Origin: Streptomyces caelestis
Lineage (GTDB): Bacteria > Actinomycetota > Actinomycetes > Streptomycetales > Streptomycetaceae
Assembly (NCBI RefSeq): GCF_014205255.1
Contig: NZ_JACHNE010000001.1
Location: 2,542,001-2,606,000 of the forward strand
Direction of reading: 5' to 3'
Length of the DNA: 64,000 bases
Shown: positions 49,188 to 56,990 of the stretch, one piece after another
Numbering within the stretch: position 1 is the first letter of the stretch
Layout of the letters: every line of letters begins with the position of its first letter
Translations under genes and position numbers: made by a program
The notes under the pieces: model-generated
What the model was told of the DNA's origin: nothing
Seen by the model: the letters and a program-made list of their open reading frames with translations, nothing else
The model's database searches: none

Positions 49188-50276
49188 TTACCGCCCAGTA
49201 TCGGCGGTTGTGGAGGGGGAGACGGTCATCGAGTCCGCGCTGTTACTGGTGAGTGGGGCGCCGCTGGGCAGCAGGTCGGGGGCGGGGAGCTCCAAGTCCG
49301 GGTCGGGGGCGGGGAGTCGTGGCTCGTCCGGCTTGTCGGGGTCGGTGGCCGGGCGGGTTCTGGTCGGGGCCGGGGCGGCAGGGGTGGACGGGGTGCGGGA
49401 CGGCGGGGCACTCGGCCGGGCGGAGGGGGTGGGCGAGGCCTCCTTCGGCTTCGAGGGGGACCGCGACGGCTCGGGGCGCGCGGAGGAGGACCCGGCGACG
49501 GACCTGGCGGAGCCGTCCGGCACCACCCGGTGCCCTTCCAGGAAGTACGCGTACCAGGCCCGGACCGTGCGCAGATAGGCCGTCGAGTGGTTGTAGCCGA
49601 GGATCGCGCGGTCCAGCTGGGCGGGAACGGACAGGTCCCGGCCACCGGCACACAGATACCGTCCGGCGGCCAGTGCCGCGTCGAAGACGTTGTTCGGATC
49701 CGTACGCCCGTCGCCGTTGCCGTCCGCGCCCCAGCGGGCCCAGGTGGATGGGATGAACTGCATCGGACCCACCGCACGGTCGTACGCCGTGTCCCCGTCG
49801 TGGGCGCCGCCGTCGGTGTCCCGGATCAGCGCGAAGGCCACGCCGTCCAGCCGCGGCCCGAGGATCGGCGCCACGGTCGTACCGTCCGACGCCACCCTGC
49901 CGCCCCGCGCCTGCCCCGACTCCACCTGTCCGATCGCCGCCAGCAGCTGCCAGCGCAACCGGCAGCCGGGCGCCTCGCGCGCGAGCCGCTCCTCGGCCCG
50001 CCGATAGGCGGCGAACACACTCGCCGGCAGCGCGCCGCCCACCTCCTCCGCCGCCGCCTGGCCGCCCGCCCGCTTCTTGGTCCGCAGCGGCGGAAGCTCG
50101 GTGCGGTACGGCGCGTCGCCGGACACGCTCGGGCCGTCCGCGGCGAGTGCCTGACCGCGCGCCGGTGCGGCTGCCCGCGCCGGGACCGCCCCCGGCGCCT
50201 GTGACGCGGTGAGCACCGCCATCGCCACCACTGCGGCCGCCGTACCTCTGCCCCGCTTGCCCCTGTCCCCTGCCAC
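49188..50276 (-). CDS. Secreted lytic transglycosylase (MltB/SLT_2-like)
   Basis: 362 aa from the GTG at 50276 (GGAGGGGAGCAGGAC upstream). Cleaves the glycan strands of peptidoglycan. N-terminal signal peptide (TAAAVVAMAVLTASQAPGAVPARA). Catalytic Glu in LLAAIGQVESGQ; also GPMQFIPSTWARWGADGNGDG and DPNNVFDAALAAGRYLC, and AILGYNHSTAYLRTV, typical of the family. The C-terminal third is Pro/Thr/Ser-rich and probably spans the wall. The longer frame upstream is spurious, as it would overlap rnpB. Preceded by the second copy of the bipartite promoter-like motif; the sigma factor gene follows 53 bp later on the same strand. Confidence 0.88.
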   Translation of the reverse strand: MAGDRGKRGRGTAAAVVAMAVLTASQAPGAVPARAAAPARGQALAADGPSVSGDAPYRTELPPLRTKKRAGGQAAAEEVGGALPASVFAAYRRAEERLAREAPGCRLRWQLLAAIGQVESGQARGGRVASDGTTVAPILGPRLDGVAFALIRDTDGGAHDGDTAYDRAVGPMQFIPSTWARWGADGNGDGRTDPNNVFDAALAAGRYLCAGGRDLSVPAQLDRAILGYNHSTAYLRTVRAWYAYFLEGHRVVPDGSARSVAGSSSARPEPSRSPSKPKEASPTPSARPSAPPSRTPSTPAAPAPTRTRPATDPDKPDEPRLPAPDPDLELPAPDLLPSGAPLTSNSADSMTVSPSTTADTGR

Positions 50277-50308
50277 GTCCTGCTCCCCTCCCTGTGAGCT
50301 TCCTGTCG

Positions 50309-50340
50309 TCTGCTCTACGGGGGAGGGGGGTGGGTCCGTC
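50309..50340 (-). promoter_or_regulatory. Bipartite promoter-like motif before the transglycosylase/sigma operon
   Basis: On the minus strand GACGGAC, 15 nt of C-rich spacer, GTAGAGCAGA, identical in both blocks and spacing to the motif before mceG. It ends 33 nt before the GTG of the transglycosylase. If the sigma factor downstream uses it, the operon is autoregulated. Confidence 0.62.
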
Positions 50341-50411
50341 GCGGGGATTCGCGCACGCGGCGGGCGGAACCCGGTACGGCGCGGCGAAGGATCTGACTTG
50401 CTGAAATGAAG

Positions 50412-50830
50412 AGCGGCAGACGAGTCGGGCTGTACGCCGGGTTCTGTTCCCGGGGTTCCTCGCGGAGCCCCGGGCGACGGCCATCCATCTAGGGCCGGCG
50501 TTGCCACCGGCCTCGTGCGGTCTACCCGCGGACTCGGGCGGGCAGCCCTCGAACGTCCGCGCAGAGACACCGAGGTGTCTCCTCTTGACCTTGCTCCGGG
50601 TGGGGTTTACCTAGCTGCCTGAGTCACCCCAGGCACTGGTGGTCTCTTACACCACCGTTTCACCCTTACCGAGGGCCGGAGCCCTCGGCGGTTTGCTTTC
50701 TGTGGCACTGTCCCGCGGGTCACCCCGGGTGGCCGTTAGCCACCACCCTGCCCTGTGGAGCCCGGACGTTCCTCGGGGAGCTCCCCGTCAGGGGGACTCC
50801 ACGCGGCCGTCCGCCCGGCTCGTCTGCCGT
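50412..50830 (-). ncRNA. rnpB: RNase P RNA (class A)
   Basis: Read on the minus strand, the P1 helix is closed by GGCAGACGAG near the 5' end and CTCGTCTGCC near the 3' end. Conserved core elements are present: GGAACGTCCGGGCTCCACAG (P4 upstream strand region), GGTGGTGGCTAACGGCCACC, GTGCCACAGAAAGCAAACCGCC, GGTAAGGGTGAAACGGTG, GTAAGAGACCACCAG and, near the 3' end, CTAGATGGATGGCCG and ACAGAACCCGGCGTACAG. TACCAT at 50838-50843 is a plausible -10 box, 7 nt before the 5' end. Its 5' region overlaps the 3' end of a degraded transporter gene by about 43 bp. It processes the 5' ends of tRNAs together with RnpA. Confidence 0.95.
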
Positions 50831-51710
50831 GTCGACCATGGTACCGGGCGTGAACGGGACCGCGGACCGGCGGCGGTCGCCAGGACCGAACCCGCGAGGA
50901 TCAGGGTGAAGGCCGCGATGACGCCGGGGGTCAGGGGCTCGTCGAGGAACAGTGCCCCTGCCGCCACCGCCACCGCCGGGTTGACGTAGGTGATCACTGT
51001 CGCCCGGGTCGGGCCCGCCTCCTTGATCAGTTCCAGGAAGGCGACGAAGGCGATCGCCGTGCAGAGCACTCCCAGTCCGGCCAGGGCGGCCAGGACCTCG
51101 GGGGCCGGGACCGAGGTCGGCCGGGTGAGCGCGGCCGCCGGGGCGTAGACGAGTGCGGCCAGGGTCAGGCAGAACGCCGTGAGCTGGAGGGACGGGACTT
51201 CCTTCAGGTGGCGGGCGGCTATCAGAGGGGCGATCGCGTAGCCGAGGACCGTCAGCAGGACCTCGCCGAGGGAGCGGGCGTCGCCGCCGGTGAGGTGCGG
51301 GATCGTGAGGACGGCCACGCCGCCCAGGCCCAGCGCGAGGCCCGTCACGCGGCGCACGCCGAGCCGTTCCGTGTCGCCGAAGAAGCGGGCGAAGAGCACG
51401 CCGACGATGGGGACGCCCGCGATCAGCAGGCCGGCCGTGGAGCTGGACAGGTGGCGTTCGGCGTCCGTCAGCGTCCACCAGGGGCCGATGATCTCGATGC
51501 ACGCGAAGGCCAGGAGAGGGCGCCAGTGGGTGCGGACCGTGTGGGTCAGGCGGCCTTGGCGCAGGGCGAAGGGGAGCAGGAGCGCGGCGCCCAGCGCGTG
51601 AACACCACCATGGACGGGGACACGGCGTCCACCGCCACCTTGATCATCAGGTAGGGGACGCCCCAGACCACTCCCATCAGGGAGAACAGGAACCAGCCGC
51701 GTGCAGTCAT
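50788..51710 (-). pseudogene. DMT/EamA-family transporter, frameshifted
   Basis: The ATG at 51710 opens MTARGWFLFSLMGVVWGVPYLMIKVAVDAV, a perfect EamA first half, up to FTRW near 51595. The frame is then lost: the next bases give LGAALLLPFALRQGRLTHTVRTHW only two positions away, and that second frame runs on through ten helices to 50788 (GGVAVLTIPHL, VITYVNPAVAVAAGALFLDEPLT). The expected CGCTGGGCGCTGGGCGCC appears as CGCTGGGCGCC, so one 7-bp copy of a GCTGGGC tandem is missing. It could be a true mutation or a sequencing error. Directly downstream of the AraC gene, on the same strand. Without the frameshift it would export small metabolites. Confidence 0.75.
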
Positions 51711-51729
51711 ACGGCGAGTTTCGGCCGCC

Positions 51730-52569
51730 TCAGCCTGCCGCGTCTTGAACGCTGTTGCGGTACGCCGCCGGGGTCACGCCCAGCACGCGGCGGAACCAGC
51801 GGGTGAGGTGCGCCTGGTCGGCGAAGCCGACGAGGCCCGCGACCTCAGCGGGGCGCAGGCCGGTTTCCAGCAGGCCGCGGGCCCTGGCCACGCGGTGCTG
51901 CGCGAGCCAGGCGTAGGGCGGTACGCCCATCGTCGTACGGAAGGCGCGCAGCAGTTGGTAGCGGGACAGGCCCAGGTCGGTGGCGAGGTCGGCCAGGGAG
52001 GGGGGTTCCAGCAGCTCGTCCGCGAGGCGGTCGCGTACGGCCCTGGCGATGTGGCCGGCGCCGGGCACGGTGTCCTCGCTCGCCCGGGCCGTGGAGTGCC
52101 GGCGGGCCAGGGCCGTGAGCAGCCAGGGCACCCGGGACTCGGCCTCCAGGGCGTCTGGGCAGGCGCTGATGTCGGTGTGGGCGGCGCGGAGGGCGGTGGC
52201 CAGTTCCGGGTCGTGCAGGACGGGGTCGCGGAAGTGCGGGGGGCCGCCGAGCGTGCCGTCGGTGAGGAGGGACGGCTCGGCGTACAGGGCCTGGTAGGCG
52301 TAGCCCTCGCAGGCGGCCGGGCCGCCGGTGTGCATCTCGCCCGGTTCCAGGACGACGATCGAGCCGGGGGAGGAGTGGATCACCCCGCCCCGGTACGCGA
52401 TGACCTCCGACCCGCCGACCGTGACGCCGACGGTGAATTCCGCGTGCGCGTGCGGAGCGTAGACGTGCCGGTCGAAGTGGGCGGTGAGGAGGTCCAGCGG
52501 CGGCCCGCCCCGCCCCAGCCGCGCCCTGGCCCAGCGGGCCTGCTCCCGCATCCGCCCCCGTGTGCTCAC
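51730..52569 (-). CDS. AraC-family transcriptional regulator
   Basis: 279 aa from the GTG at 52569 (GGGGAGGCAGTACGAG upstream). N-terminal cupin-type ligand domain (HVYAPHAHAEFTVGVTVGGSEVIAYRGGVIHSSPGSIVVLEPGEMHTG) followed by two helix-turn-helix motifs at the C terminus (LADLATDLGLSRYQLLRAFRTTMGVPPYAWLAQHRV and AEVAGLVGFADQAHLTRWFRRVLGVTPAAYR). Homologs next to DMT-type exporters often control that exporter; here the DMT gene follows 20 bp downstream and is broken. Confidence 0.88.
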   Translation of the reverse strand: MSTRGRMREQARWARARLGRGGPPLDLLTAHFDRHVYAPHAHAEFTVGVTVGGSEVIAYRGGVIHSSPGSIVVLEPGEMHTGGPAACEGYAYQALYAEPSLLTDGTLGGPPHFRDPVLHDPELATALRAAHTDISACPDALEAESRVPWLLTALARRHSTARASEDTVPGAGHIARAVRDRLADELLEPPSLADLATDLGLSRYQLLRAFRTTMGVPPYAWLAQHRVARARGLLETGLRPAEVAGLVGFADQAHLTRWFRRVLGVTPAAYRNSVQDAAG

Positions 52570-52598
52570 CTCGTACTGCCTCCCCGCCTCACAGGGGA

Positions 52599-53177
52599 TC
52601 AGAGGAAGTCGGTGGTGTCCAGGTCGAAGGCGAAGGGTTCCGGGAGGGTGATGGACTTGCCGAGGGGGCGCGTGCAGTGCTCGCGGTAGTCGTCCTTCTC
52701 GGGGTCGCTGAACAGCGTGATGGAGGAGGCTTCGCGGTCGACCAGCAGGTAGAGGGGGATTCCGCCTCGGGCGTAACACCGGCGTTTGGCCTCGCGATCG
52801 GCCTTCGGCTTGGTGGAGGTCACCTCGAGGACCATGGTGACGCCATCGCAGGGCATCCAGGAGTCGGCGCCCCGGTAGAGCCGCAACTCCCTGGGCGCGA
52901 ACGTGCCGTCAGGGATCACACGATCCTTCGGACAGTTGCCTCCACTCCGCAAGATCAAGCCCTTGGTCCCGGCGAACTGCATCCTGGTCCGGGAACGCGT
53001 GTGCACCTGTTCCACGATCAGTCCGATGTAGTCCTCGTGATCCCCGTCCGGCGGCGGCGTCACAACGATCTCCCCCTCGATCAGCTCAGCCCGGAAACCC
53101 TCCGGGGTGTCCAGGGCGAGAAAGCCCTCCAGCAGGACCTCTTCCTGCGTGAGCGGCTCGTGGGCCATGGCAGTCAT
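52599..53177 (-). CDS. Uma2-family (DUF820) putative endonuclease
   Basis: 192 aa. PD-(D/E)xK nuclease-like Uma2 fold: ELIEGEIVVTPPPDGDHEDYIGLI, VIPDGTFAPRE (catalytic Asp) and MVLEVTSTKPKADREAKRRCYARGGIPLYLLVD (E...K pair, EVTSTKPKADR). AGGAGGGG 7 nt before the ATG at 53177. Such proteins are abundant in Streptomyces in many copies and their biology is unsettled; nuclease activity is inferred from the fold. No mobile element is adjacent. Confidence 0.83.
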   Translation of the reverse strand: MTAMAHEPLTQEEVLLEGFLALDTPEGFRAELIEGEIVVTPPPDGDHEDYIGLIVEQVHTRSRTRMQFAGTKGLILRSGGNCPKDRVIPDGTFAPRELRLYRGADSWMPCDGVTMVLEVTSTKPKADREAKRRCYARGGIPLYLLVDREASSITLFSDPEKDDYREHCTRPLGKSITLPEPFAFDLDTTDFL

Positions 53178-53340
53178 GTCACGCCCCTCCTTCGGTCGCT
53201 CGCCAGACTGGGACATCGCCGAACCACCCGTCCGTGAGATCGGGAACCGTTCCCTCGATCGTGGCACACGATCATGGCCGCCGTCACAGGCCACAGCCGG
53301 TCCTTGACCTTGCCGCAACGCCAACGTCTCTACTGGTCCC

Positions 53341-53759
53341 ATGCGGATCGGAGAACTCGCCGACGTCGTCGGTGTCACCACGCGGGCCGTGCGGCATTAC
53401 CACCCTCTGGGGCTGCTGCCCGAGCCGGAGCGGCGGGCGAACGGGTATCGGGAGTACGGGCTGCGGCACGCTGTCGTGCTGGCGCGGATCCGGCGACCGA
53501 CCGAGTTGAGGGCTGGGGCTCGCGGAGGGCGGGACGTGCCGGCGGACGACGCGAGCTCGACATCGAGGTGGGGTCCCGGACCACCGTCACGCTCGAACTG
53601 ACGGAACCGGTCACGCACGTCACCTTCTTCTCGCGGCACCGCGACGTACGGGTCGTCCGCTTCCACGCCGACGACGCCGACGGCCTGGTCCGCGCCCTCG
53701 GACAGGCGCGCGTCCGAGGCCCCGTACGCTGTCGGCGGAGTTCGATCGAAGGAGTACCC
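53341..53759 (+). pseudogene. Decayed MerR-family regulator and following gene fragment
   Basis: The ATG at 53341 opens MRIGELADVVGVTTRAVRHYHPLGLLPEPERR, an almost intact MerR DNA-binding domain, through VVLARIRRPTEL. After this, small insertions and deletions destroy the frame: the expected LGLAEVRDVLADDA is read as RAGARGGRDVPADDA. The frame then stops at 53601. In another frame, from about 53550, GRRELDIEVGSRTTVTLELTEP and VVRFHADDADGLVRAL read as a fragment of a different protein, running in frame into yaaA without a stop. A compact region of decay by deletion; the effector domain is missing. Confidence 0.62.
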
Positions 53760-54542
53760 GTGCTTGTCCTGCTGCCGCCGTCCGAAGGCAAGGCCTCCTC
53801 CGGCCGCGGTGCCCCGCTGAAGCCGGAGTCGCTGTCACTGCCGGGGCTGACCGCAGCCCGCGAGGCCGTCCTCACCGAGCTGGTCGAGCTGTGCGCCGGC
53901 GACGAGGACAAGGCGCGCGAGGTGCTCGGGCTGAGCGAGGGGCTGCGCGGCGAGGTCGCGAAGAACGCGGAGCTGCGCACGGCGGGGGCCCGGCCGGCCG
54001 GGGAGATCTACACCGGGGTGCTGTACGACGCTCTCGGCCTGGCGTCCCTGGACGCCTCCGCCAAGCGGCGTGCCGCGCGGTCGCTGCTGGTCTTCTCCGG
54101 GCTGTGGGGAGCGGTCCGGGTGACGGACCGGATTCCGTCCTACCGGTGCTCGATGGGTGTGAAACTGCCGGGTCTCGGTGCGCTGGGCGCGCACTGGCGT
54201 ACGCCGATGGCGTCGGTGCTTCCCGAGGTGGCCGGGGACGGTCTGGTGCTGGATCTGCGGTCCGCCGCGTACGCCGCCGCGTGGAAGCCGAAGGGCGAGG
54301 TCGCCGGGCGGACGGCGTCCGTGCGGGTGCTGCACGCGCCGACCCGGAAGGTCGTCAGCCACTTCAACAAGGCGACGAAGGGGCGGATCGTACGCAGCCT
54401 GCTGACCACCGGGGCCGCCCCGAAGGGGCCGGCCGAGCTGGTGGAGGTGCTGCGGGACCTCGGGTACGTCGTGGAGGCGGAGGCGCCCGCGAGGGCGGGG
54501 CAGGCGTGGTCGCTGGATGTGCTGGTGACCGAGGTCCACTGA
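53760..54542 (+). CDS. yaaA: YaaA-family peroxide stress protein
   Basis: 260 aa. GTG at 53760 after GAAGGAGTACCC; the start VLVLLPPSEGKASSGRG is the family N terminus. PSYRCSMGVKLP and HFNKATKGRIVR are the conserved C-terminal YaaA motifs (substrate binding/DNA-contact region). In E. coli YaaA lowers free iron and prevents oxidative DNA damage under hydrogen peroxide; the same role here is by homology. Upstream is the decayed MerR region; the aldolase remains 80 bp downstream. Confidence 0.88.
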   Translation: MLVLLPPSEGKASSGRGAPLKPESLSLPGLTAAREAVLTELVELCAGDEDKAREVLGLSEGLRGEVAKNAELRTAGARPAGEIYTGVLYDALGLASLDASAKRRAARSLLVFSGLWGAVRVTDRIPSYRCSMGVKLPGLGALGAHWRTPMASVLPEVAGDGLVLDLRSAAYAAAWKPKGEVAGRTASVRVLHAPTRKVVSHFNKATKGRIVRSLLTTGAAPKGPAELVEVLRDLGYVVEAEAPARAGQAWSLDVLVTEVH

Positions 54543-54565
54543 GCATCACCAGGGGCAACATCATC

Positions 54566-54582
54566 ATTGCGGGATACGCAAT
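54566..54582. promoter_or_regulatory. Palindromic operator before the KDPG aldolase gene
   Basis: ATTGCGGGATACGCAAT has perfect 6-bp arms (ATTGCG/CGCAAT) around GGATA, and TTTGCGCA follows 5 nt later as a further half-site. Such TTGCG/CGCAA palindromes are typical of IclR- and GntR-family operators, which commonly control sugar-acid catabolism. It lies about 40 bp before the aldolase ATG and 24 bp after the yaaA stop. Confidence 0.5.
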
Positions 54583-54622
54583 GGGCTTTGCGCATGCTGT
54601 TGAGTCGGCAGCAAAAACGGCC

Positions 54623-55272
54623 ATGGCCCCCTCACCCCTGCCCGCCTCCGTGCTGGGCCTCGCGCCTGTCGTGCCTGTCGTCGTCATCGACGATGCCGGT
54701 GACGCCGTGCCGCTGGCGCGGGCGCTGGTCGCCGGTGGGCTGCCCGCGATCGAGGTGATGTTGCGGACGCCGGCGGCTCTGGAGCGATCCGGGAGATCGC
54801 CGGGCAGGTGCCGGAGGCGGTGGTCGGCGCCGGGTCGGTGATCAGCCCTGGGCAGGTCACGGACGTGGTGGTCGCGGGCGCCCGGTTCCTGGTCAGTCCC
54901 GGCTGGACGGATGTGCTGCTGCCGGCGATGCGGGGCTCCGGTGTGCCGTTCCTGCCGGGAGTGTCGACCACCTCGGAGGTCGTGGCGCTGCTGGAGCGCG
55001 GCGTGCGGGAGATGAAGTTCTTCCCGGCCGAGGCGGCGGGCGGTACGGCGTATCTGAAGTCGCTGGCGGGGCCGCTCCCCCAGGCCCGGTTCTGCCCCAC
55101 GGGCGGCATCGGCCCGGCCTCCGCGCCGGACTATCTGGCCCTGCCCAACGTCGCCTGCGTCGGCGGGAGCTGGATGCTGCCGCAGGACGCGCTCGCGGCC
55201 CGCGACTGGGGCCGGGTCGAGGCGCTGGCCCGCGAGGACGCGAAGTTCAGCGCAGGTGAGACGTGTCGTTGA
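54623..55272 (+). pseudogene. eda: KDPG/KHG aldolase, frameshifted
   Basis: The ATG at 54623 opens MAPSPLPASVLGLAPVVPVVVIDDAG...GLPAIEVMLRTPAALE, the correct N terminus of a 2-dehydro-3-deoxyphosphogluconate aldolase. At 54781-54790 GGAGCGATCC reads as GAG CGA TCC in place of the expected GAG GCG ATC C; one base is missing. The next frame carries the rest: VVGAGSVISPGQV, FLVSPGWTD, PFLPGVSTTSEV, MKFFPAEAAGG (Lys Schiff-base region) and FCPTGGIG. The enzyme would split KDPG to pyruvate and glyceraldehyde 3-phosphate in the Entner-Doudoroff or sugar-acid pathway. The second part alone lacks the first barrel strands. A true mutation or a sequencing error. Confidence 0.75.
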
Positions 55273-56971
55273 GGAGCCTGACGCTGGCGTTGCCGTCCGC
55301 GTAGTACGCGACGACCGACAGGGACGCGGCCGACAGTTCCATCCGGAACAGCGACTCCGGCGGGGCGCCGAGGGCGAGCCGGACGAACGTCTTGATCGGG
55401 GTCACGTGCGTGACGAGCAGAACCGTGCGGCCCGCGTACGCCGCGATCAGCTTGTCGCGGGTGGCGGCGATCCGGGTGGCGGTCGCCGCGAAGCTCTCGC
55501 CGCCGCCGGTGGGTTGGGCGTCCGGAGAGGCCAGCCAGGCGTTCAGGTCGTCCGGGTACCGCTCGCGCACCTCGGCGAAGGTGAGGCCCTCCCAGGCGCC
55601 GAAGTCCGTCTCGCGCAGCCCGTCGTCGACGCTCACGTCCAGGCCGAGCCGGGCGGCGACGATCCCGGCGGTTTCCCGGGTGCGGGCGAGCGGCGACGAC
55701 ACGATCGCCTGGATCGTGCCCCGCCTGGCGAGCAGGACCGCGGCTCGCTCGGCCTGCTCCCGGCCGGCATCGGAGAGGGACGGGTCGGTGCCCCCACTAC
55801 CGGAGAACCGCTTCAGCGGCGTCAACAGCGTCTCCCCGTGCCGCAGCAGCACGAAGGTGGCGGGGGCGCCCATGTCGGCGGGGGCCCAGCCAGGGGTGGC
55901 AACGGCTTTGGCGGCATGGGCGTCGGTGTCGGCCTTGGCGGCATGGGCGTCGGTGTCGGCCTTGGCGGCATGGGCGTCGCCGTCCGCCCTCGCCGAGCCA
56001 CCGTCAGCACCAGCCCCGGCGGAAGCCCCGCCCGACCCGGCAACGGCCTTGGACGCACGGGCGTCGATATCCGCCCTCGCCGCACGGGCGTCGGCATCCG
56101 CCCCGGCGCCACGAACGTCCGCGTCGGCGCTGGCCGCACGAACATCGCCGTCCGCCTTCGCCGAGCCACCGTCAACACCAACCCCGGCGGAAACCCCACC
56201 CGACCCGGCAACGGCCTTGGCCGCACGGGCGTCGGCATCCGCCCTCACCGCGCGAACATCCGTATCCACCCCCGCGCCACGAACATCCGCGTCGGTGTCC
56301 GCCCTCGCCGAGCCCGCGTCAGCCCCAGCCGACGCGCCGTCGCCGCCCCGCCGCTCCGTCCCTCCGCGGGCGGAAGGCGGCACGGGAGAAGGCCCGGTTT
56401 CCGGGTCCGAGCCGGTCGGCGTGGCGGAGACGCGCCCCGCTGTCAGGGCTTCACGGGCCCTCGCGGCGCCCGCTGCCGCGTCACCGGGCGGGCCTGGCGG
56501 GGTGACAGCCCCGGCGGAGGTGTCCAGCTCCGCCGTCGAGGTCGAAGCCGACCACTGTTCTCCCCTGGACCCGGCGTCCATCGCCTCGTTGGCCAGCCGG
56601 TCCGCGTGCTTGTTGTGCTCTCGTGGGATCCACTCGTACGTCACGCGCCCGGGCGGGAAGATCCGGGCCGCGTCCGCCGCCAGTGGCTTCATGGCGGGGT
56701 GCTTGATCTTCCAGCGGCCCGACATCTGCTCGATCACGAGCTTGGAGTCCATCCGGACGTGGACCGTCGCGGCCGGGTCCAGTTCGTGGGCGGCGCGCAG
56801 GCCGGCGAGGAGGCCGCGGTACTCGGCGACGTTGTTCGTGGCGACGCCGATGTACTCGGCGGCCTCCCGCAGCGTCTCACCCGTCGCCGCGTCGCTCACC
56901 ACGGCCCCGTAGCCCGCGGGCCCCGGGTTGCCCCGCGACCCGCCGTCGGCCTCGACGATGAACTCCCGCAC
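55247..56971 (-). CDS. Bifunctional RNase HI / histidine acid phosphatase
   Basis: 574 aa. Residues 1-~130 are RNase HI with the catalytic residues in EADGGSRGNPG (Asp), VAEYRGLL (Glu), VRMDSKLVIE (Asp) and NKHADRLANEAMD (Asp). Residues ~375-574 are a histidine phosphatase: LLRHGET (catalytic His), SSPLARTRETA and VTHVTPIK. Between them ~235 residues of Ala/Asp/Gly-rich near-repeats replace the short linker of homologs such as mycobacterial Rv2228c (about 364 aa). Fusion is widespread in actinobacteria; the phosphatase part may act in cobalamin or RNA-linked metabolism. Removes RNA from RNA-DNA hybrids. ATG at 56971. Convergent with eda (26 bp overlap). Confidence 0.92.
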   Translation of the reverse strand: MREFIVEADGGSRGNPGPAGYGAVVSDAATGETLREAAEYIGVATNNVAEYRGLLAGLRAAHELDPAATVHVRMDSKLVIEQMSGRWKIKHPAMKPLAADAARIFPPGRVTYEWIPREHNKHADRLANEAMDAGSRGEQWSASTSTAELDTSAGAVTPPGPPGDAAAGAARAREALTAGRVSATPTGSDPETGPSPVPPSARGGTERRGGDGASAGADAGSARADTDADVRGAGVDTDVRAVRADADARAAKAVAGSGGVSAGVGVDGGSAKADGDVRAASADADVRGAGADADARAARADIDARASKAVAGSGGASAGAGADGGSARADGDAHAAKADTDAHAAKADTDAHAAKAVATPGWAPADMGAPATFVLLRHGETLLTPLKRFSGSGGTDPSLSDAGREQAERAAVLLARRGTIQAIVSSPLARTRETAGIVAARLGLDVSVDDGLRETDFGAWEGLTFAEVRERYPDDLNAWLASPDAQPTGGGESFAATATRIAATRDKLIAAYAGRTVLLVTHVTPIKTFVRLALGAPPESLFRMELSAASLSVVAYYADGNASVRLLNDTSHLR

Positions 56972-56990
56972 CGGAAGGACTCCCTGCGGC

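Noticed and set aside
50277..50570. Longer lytic transglycosylase beginning at 50570
   Set aside because: It would run through the 3' end of rnpB and the promoter-like motif; the GTG at 50276 has a good ribosome binding site and signal peptide.
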